This document shows, piece by piece, positions 62,071 to 64,000 of a DNA stretch of 64,000 nt (position 1 is its first letter; each line of letters starts with the position of its first letter). The notes beneath the pieces were generated by a model. That model was not told the origin of the DNA. It saw only the letters and a program-made list of their open reading frames with translations, and made no database searches. Where the stretch lies: contig NZ_LWTX01000008.1 in NCBI RefSeq assembly GCF_002094305.1, positions 171,133 to 235,132 of the forward strand, in the 5' to 3' direction. This stretch comes from Prescottella equi. Its GTDB lineage: Bacteria; Actinomycetota; Actinomycetes; Mycobacteriales; Mycobacteriaceae. Made by a program: the position numbers and the translations under genes.

Positions 62071-63302
62071 ACGCCGAGCTCCGCCTCGAGCTGGTTGGCG
62101 AACGACTCGCGCAGGAGAACATCGTTCGGCTCGTCGGGCAGTTCGGTGAGCGGCTGCGCAACCTCGGACGGGGTGGGGCCGTACTTCGCCGCCAGCGGGG
62201 CCAGCGCGTCCAGATCGAAGTCGTACAGTTCGGCCGCGTTGGCCGCGAAGAGCTTCCGCAGCTCCGCCTCGTCAACGTCGTGCATGACCTGACGGATGCA
62301 CTCGCGCGTGAACGGGTACGTGCCCTCGTTGTGCGGGTAGTCGCTGCCCCACATGAACTTGCCCTCGCCGAGGGTGTCGCGCGTGGCCATGTCCTGCGCC
62401 GACGGCATCGTGGCACCGACCCACACGTTTCGCCGGAAGTACTCGCTCGGACGCAACGGCAACTGCTCGTCCTCGCTGTAGAACAGCTCGCCGATCCGCC
62501 CGGTGCGCTTGACGCGCAGATCGACGGTGTCGAGCTGGCGCATCAGGTCCGGAGCCCACGCGCAGCCCTGCTCCGACACCGCGAACTTGAGCTTCGGGAA
62601 CCGTTCGAAGACACCCGAGAGGATCATCTGCACCAGCGGGCGCATCGAGTAGAAGCCGACCTCGTTGATGTAGAGCAGCGACGACGTCTTGTAGCGGCCG
62701 TAGTCGGGCAGGCCCGTGCCGGCATGGCTGTTCACCGGAACACCGAGGTCCTCGCAGACCTTCCACAGCCGGTCGTACTCCGGGTCGTACAGCGGCTTGA
62801 CCCACTTGACGTCCGGCGCCAGGTTCGGGAGCAGGATGCCGCCGCGCAGTCCGTTCTCCTTGACCCACTCGACGTCCTTGATCGCCTCGTCGACGTCGTT
62901 GAGGAATACCTGCGCGACGCCGGCGCGCTGGGCGGGTGCGTCGTTGCAGAAGTCCTTCAGCCAACGGTTGTGCGCCCGCACGCCCGCGAGTCGCTTGTCG
63001 AAGTCCTCGGCCCGCGGCGGACCGGCCAGGACGGCGGCACTCGGGAAGAACGGAGGCACCGTGTTGGGGAAGAGCACCTCGCCGACCGTGCCGTCACCCT
63101 GTGTCTCGCGCAGGCGACGTTCGTTGTCCCAGTTGCGGGTTCGGCCGTCGTCGACGAGGTCACGGTAGGGGTTCTTGTACTTCCCGCGCCACGCGTCGAA
63201 CTCCTCGTGCCACTTCGATTCGAGGTACGAGCGGTAGGTGGCGTGATCGGCGCCGGCGTGGCTGTCGGCAGAGATGAGGATGTACGGGGTTTCGTTCGTC
63301 AC
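62067..63302 (-). CDS. Amidohydrolase family 2, first gene of operon
   Basis: Metalloenzyme of 411 residues. ISADSHAGA gives the first motif (Asp-Ser-His), PVNSHAGTGLP the barrel His, VSEQGCAWAP the middle region and WGSDYPHNEGTYP the final Asp. Its metal-binding residues are complete, unlike the neighbour at 60350. ATG 63302 is preceded by 195 bases that carry two TAGAAYNNNGTTYCA sites. It heads the operon amidohydrolase-SDR-amidohydrolase-tandem FadE-SDR-TetR. Confidence 0.9.
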   Translation of the reverse strand: MTNETPYILISADSHAGADHATYRSYLESKWHEEFDAWRGKYKNPYRDLVDDGRTRNWDNERRLRETQGDGTVGEVLFPNTVPPFFPSAAVLAGPPRAEDFDKRLAGVRAHNRWLKDFCNDAPAQRAGVAQVFLNDVDEAIKDVEWVKENGLRGGILLPNLAPDVKWVKPLYDPEYDRLWKVCEDLGVPVNSHAGTGLPDYGRYKTSSLLYINEVGFYSMRPLVQMILSGVFERFPKLKFAVSEQGCAWAPDLMRQLDTVDLRVKRTGRIGELFYSEDEQLPLRPSEYFRRNVWVGATMPSAQDMATRDTLGEGKFMWGSDYPHNEGTYPFTRECIRQVMHDVDEAELRKLFAANAAELYDFDLDALAPLAAKYGPTPSEVAQPLTELPDEPNDVLLRESFANQLEAELGV

Positions 63303-63329
63303 TGTGAGACTCCTGATCGACGGCTTGAT

Positions 63330-63344
63330 TGAAACCGTGTTCTA
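63330..63344. promoter_or_regulatory. Candidate KstR-like TetR operator, operon site 1
   Basis: TGAAACCGTGTTCTA, reading TAGAACACGGTTTCA on the other strand, 27 bases upstream of the operon ATG. It shares T-A-G-A-A and G-T-T-Y-C-A with the sites at 63406 and 55136. Confidence 0.55.
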
Positions 63345-63405
63345 TGCGCTTGCATCGAGAGTAGCGCGGATCATGTCCATGTCAAGACGAAGGTTTGAAC
63401 TGAGA

Positions 63406-63420
63406 TAGAACCACGTTCCA
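63406..63420. promoter_or_regulatory. Candidate KstR-like TetR operator, operon site 2
   Basis: TAGAACCACGTTCCA, a near-perfect palindrome (TRGAAC-NNN-GTTCYA) 76 bases from site 1. Two sites flanking a promoter region are typical for TetR autoregulation. Confidence 0.55.
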
Positions 63421-63452
63421 CGATCCGATCGCGGTGTTGACCGGAAACGCCA

Positions 63453-63482
63453 CGAGCCCCCGGCCGGGAGGCCGGGGGCTCG
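63453..63482 (-). terminator. Hairpin terminator of the DegT gene
   Basis: CGAGCCCCCGGCC (63453-63465) is perfectly complementary to GGCCGGGGGCTCG (63470-63482) with a GGGA loop. It follows the aminotransferase stop on the minus strand and protects the operon promoter from read-through. Confidence 0.85.
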
Positions 63483-63497
63483 CACAGAGACGGGGTG

Positions 63498-64000
63498 CTA
63501 CTGCTTCGCAGCCGCGAACTTGGAGGCGAACGCGTGGATGCTGGCGACGACGTGGTCGAGTTCCTCGTCGCTCATGCCGTGGCTCATGCCGAGCGACATG
63601 CCGCGCTCGAACACCTCGTCCGCGAAGGGCAGCCCGCCCTCGGGGATGCGGTACTCGACGCCCTGCATCATCGGGTGCCGGGTGACGTTGCCGCTCCAGA
63701 CCGTTCGGGTATCGATGCCCGCCCCCTCGAGCGACTCCTGCAGGTCCCCCCGCTCGAAGCCGGCGTCCTCACGGATGGTCACCGGGTAGCACAGCCACGC
63801 GGTGTAGAAGCCCTCCAGCGGCTTGGGCAGGCGGAACAGATCCGGGTAGGCACCGAAGGCCGCGCTGAACGCGTCGAAGATCTGATGGCGGCGCTTGTAG
63901 TTGACCTCGAGCTTGCTCAACTGGACGAGGCCGAACGCCGACCCCAGCTCCGACGGCTCGAAGTTCCACGGCAGGACGTCGAAGATGAAGTCGTTGTCGT
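63498..64000 (-). CDS. DegT/DnrJ/EryC1-type PLP aminotransferase (5' partial)
   Basis: C-terminal part of a PLP-dependent sugar aminotransferase or dehydrase; the frame is open to the right edge (at least 167 codons seen), so the N-terminus is missing. GSAFGLVQLSKLEVNYKRRHQIF and GAGIDTRTVWSGNVTRHPMMQGVEYR are the family motifs that bind the sugar nucleotide. RfbH-like CDP-sugar dehydrases end in a similar way. The catalytic Lys lies outside the window. Cell-surface or secondary-metabolite sugar synthesis is likely. Confidence 0.82.
   Translation of the reverse strand, partial: DNDFIFDVLPWNFEPSELGSAFGLVQLSKLEVNYKRRHQIFDAFSAAFGAYPDLFRLPKPLEGFYTAWLCYPVTIREDAGFERGDLQESLEGAGIDTRTVWSGNVTRHPMMQGVEYRIPEGGLPFADEVFERGMSLGMSHGMSDEELDHVVASIHAFASKFAAAKQ

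Noticed and set aside
36443..63302. Possibility that the catabolic islands are a recent mobile insertion
   Set aside because: No integrase, transposase, tRNA or flanking direct repeat was seen, and base composition matches the neighbours.

Overview
This is a 64 kb stretch of a high-GC (about two thirds G+C) actinobacterial chromosome. An antigen-85-type mycolyltransferase, FadD15 and CtpI homologues, KshA and KstD steroid enzymes, actinobacterial lipoproteins and GTG starts with ATGA/GTGA overlaps all point to the Mycobacteriales, most likely Rhodococcus or a close relative. No tRNA, rRNA, insertion sequence, integrase or CRISPR array was seen. Only one gene-free stretch exceeds 300 bases (54936-55391).

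Layout. (1) 0-13 kb: a CtpI-type P-type ATPase cut by the window edge with a small membrane partner; a NarL-type two-component system; a VOC protein divergent from a WYL regulator; a MacB-like ABC exporter; an MFS transporter; a DUF2470 protein. The two-component operon and the ABC operon carry the same 20-bp site at the same distance from their start codons. (2) 13-19.8 kb: nitroreductase, type-B carboxylesterase, then a TPP riboswitch heading tenA-thiY-thiX-thiZ (pyrimidine salvage for thiamine), then a secreted S1 protease. (3) 19.8-26.5 kb: KstD with a VOC protein, family 5 uracil-DNA glycosylase, sirtuin, FadD15 with a MarR regulator, and a degenerate chorismate-mutase-like protein. (4) 26.6-31.9 kb: an allophanate hydrolase, a NitT/TauT-type ABC transporter and a GntR regulator, joined by two copies of a palindromic site. 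(5) 32-36.4 kb: cell-envelope and lipoprotein genes.

(6) 36.4-51.3 kb: a catabolic island built around CoA-ester chemistry: acyl-CoA synthetase, a double CaiB/BaiF CoA-transferase, Ltp thiolase-fold protein with a DUF35 partner, SDRs, amidohydrolases, zinc alcohol dehydrogenase, a two-part crotonase and a TetR regulator. Three promoter regions share the 15-mer CAAACGNTTGTTGCA. (7) 51.3-55 kb: a phosphotriesterase-family hydrolase, an IclR regulator and an orphan family 5 solute-binding protein. (8) 55.1-63.4 kb: a KshA Rieske oxygenase facing a six-gene operon (amidohydrolase, SDR, amidohydrolase, tandem acyl-CoA dehydrogenase, SDR, KstR-like TetR). A second operator family, TAGAAYNNNGTTYCA, occurs upstream of kshA, twice upstream of the operon, and in related form at the CaiB/crotonase divergent promoter. 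(9) The window ends in a DegT-type aminotransferase.

Taken together, regions 6 and 8 look like one or two linked pathways for a bulky, probably polycyclic or terpenoid/steroid-like carboxylic acid: ring hydroxylation (KshA), CoA activation, dehydrogenation, hydration, retro-aldol side-chain removal (Ltp/DUF35), and several TIM-barrel hydrolases. The substrate is inferred, not shown. The most notable new signals are the two TetR operator families, the concentration of tandem or degenerate fused CoA enzymes, and an amidohydrolase that has lost a metal ligand.
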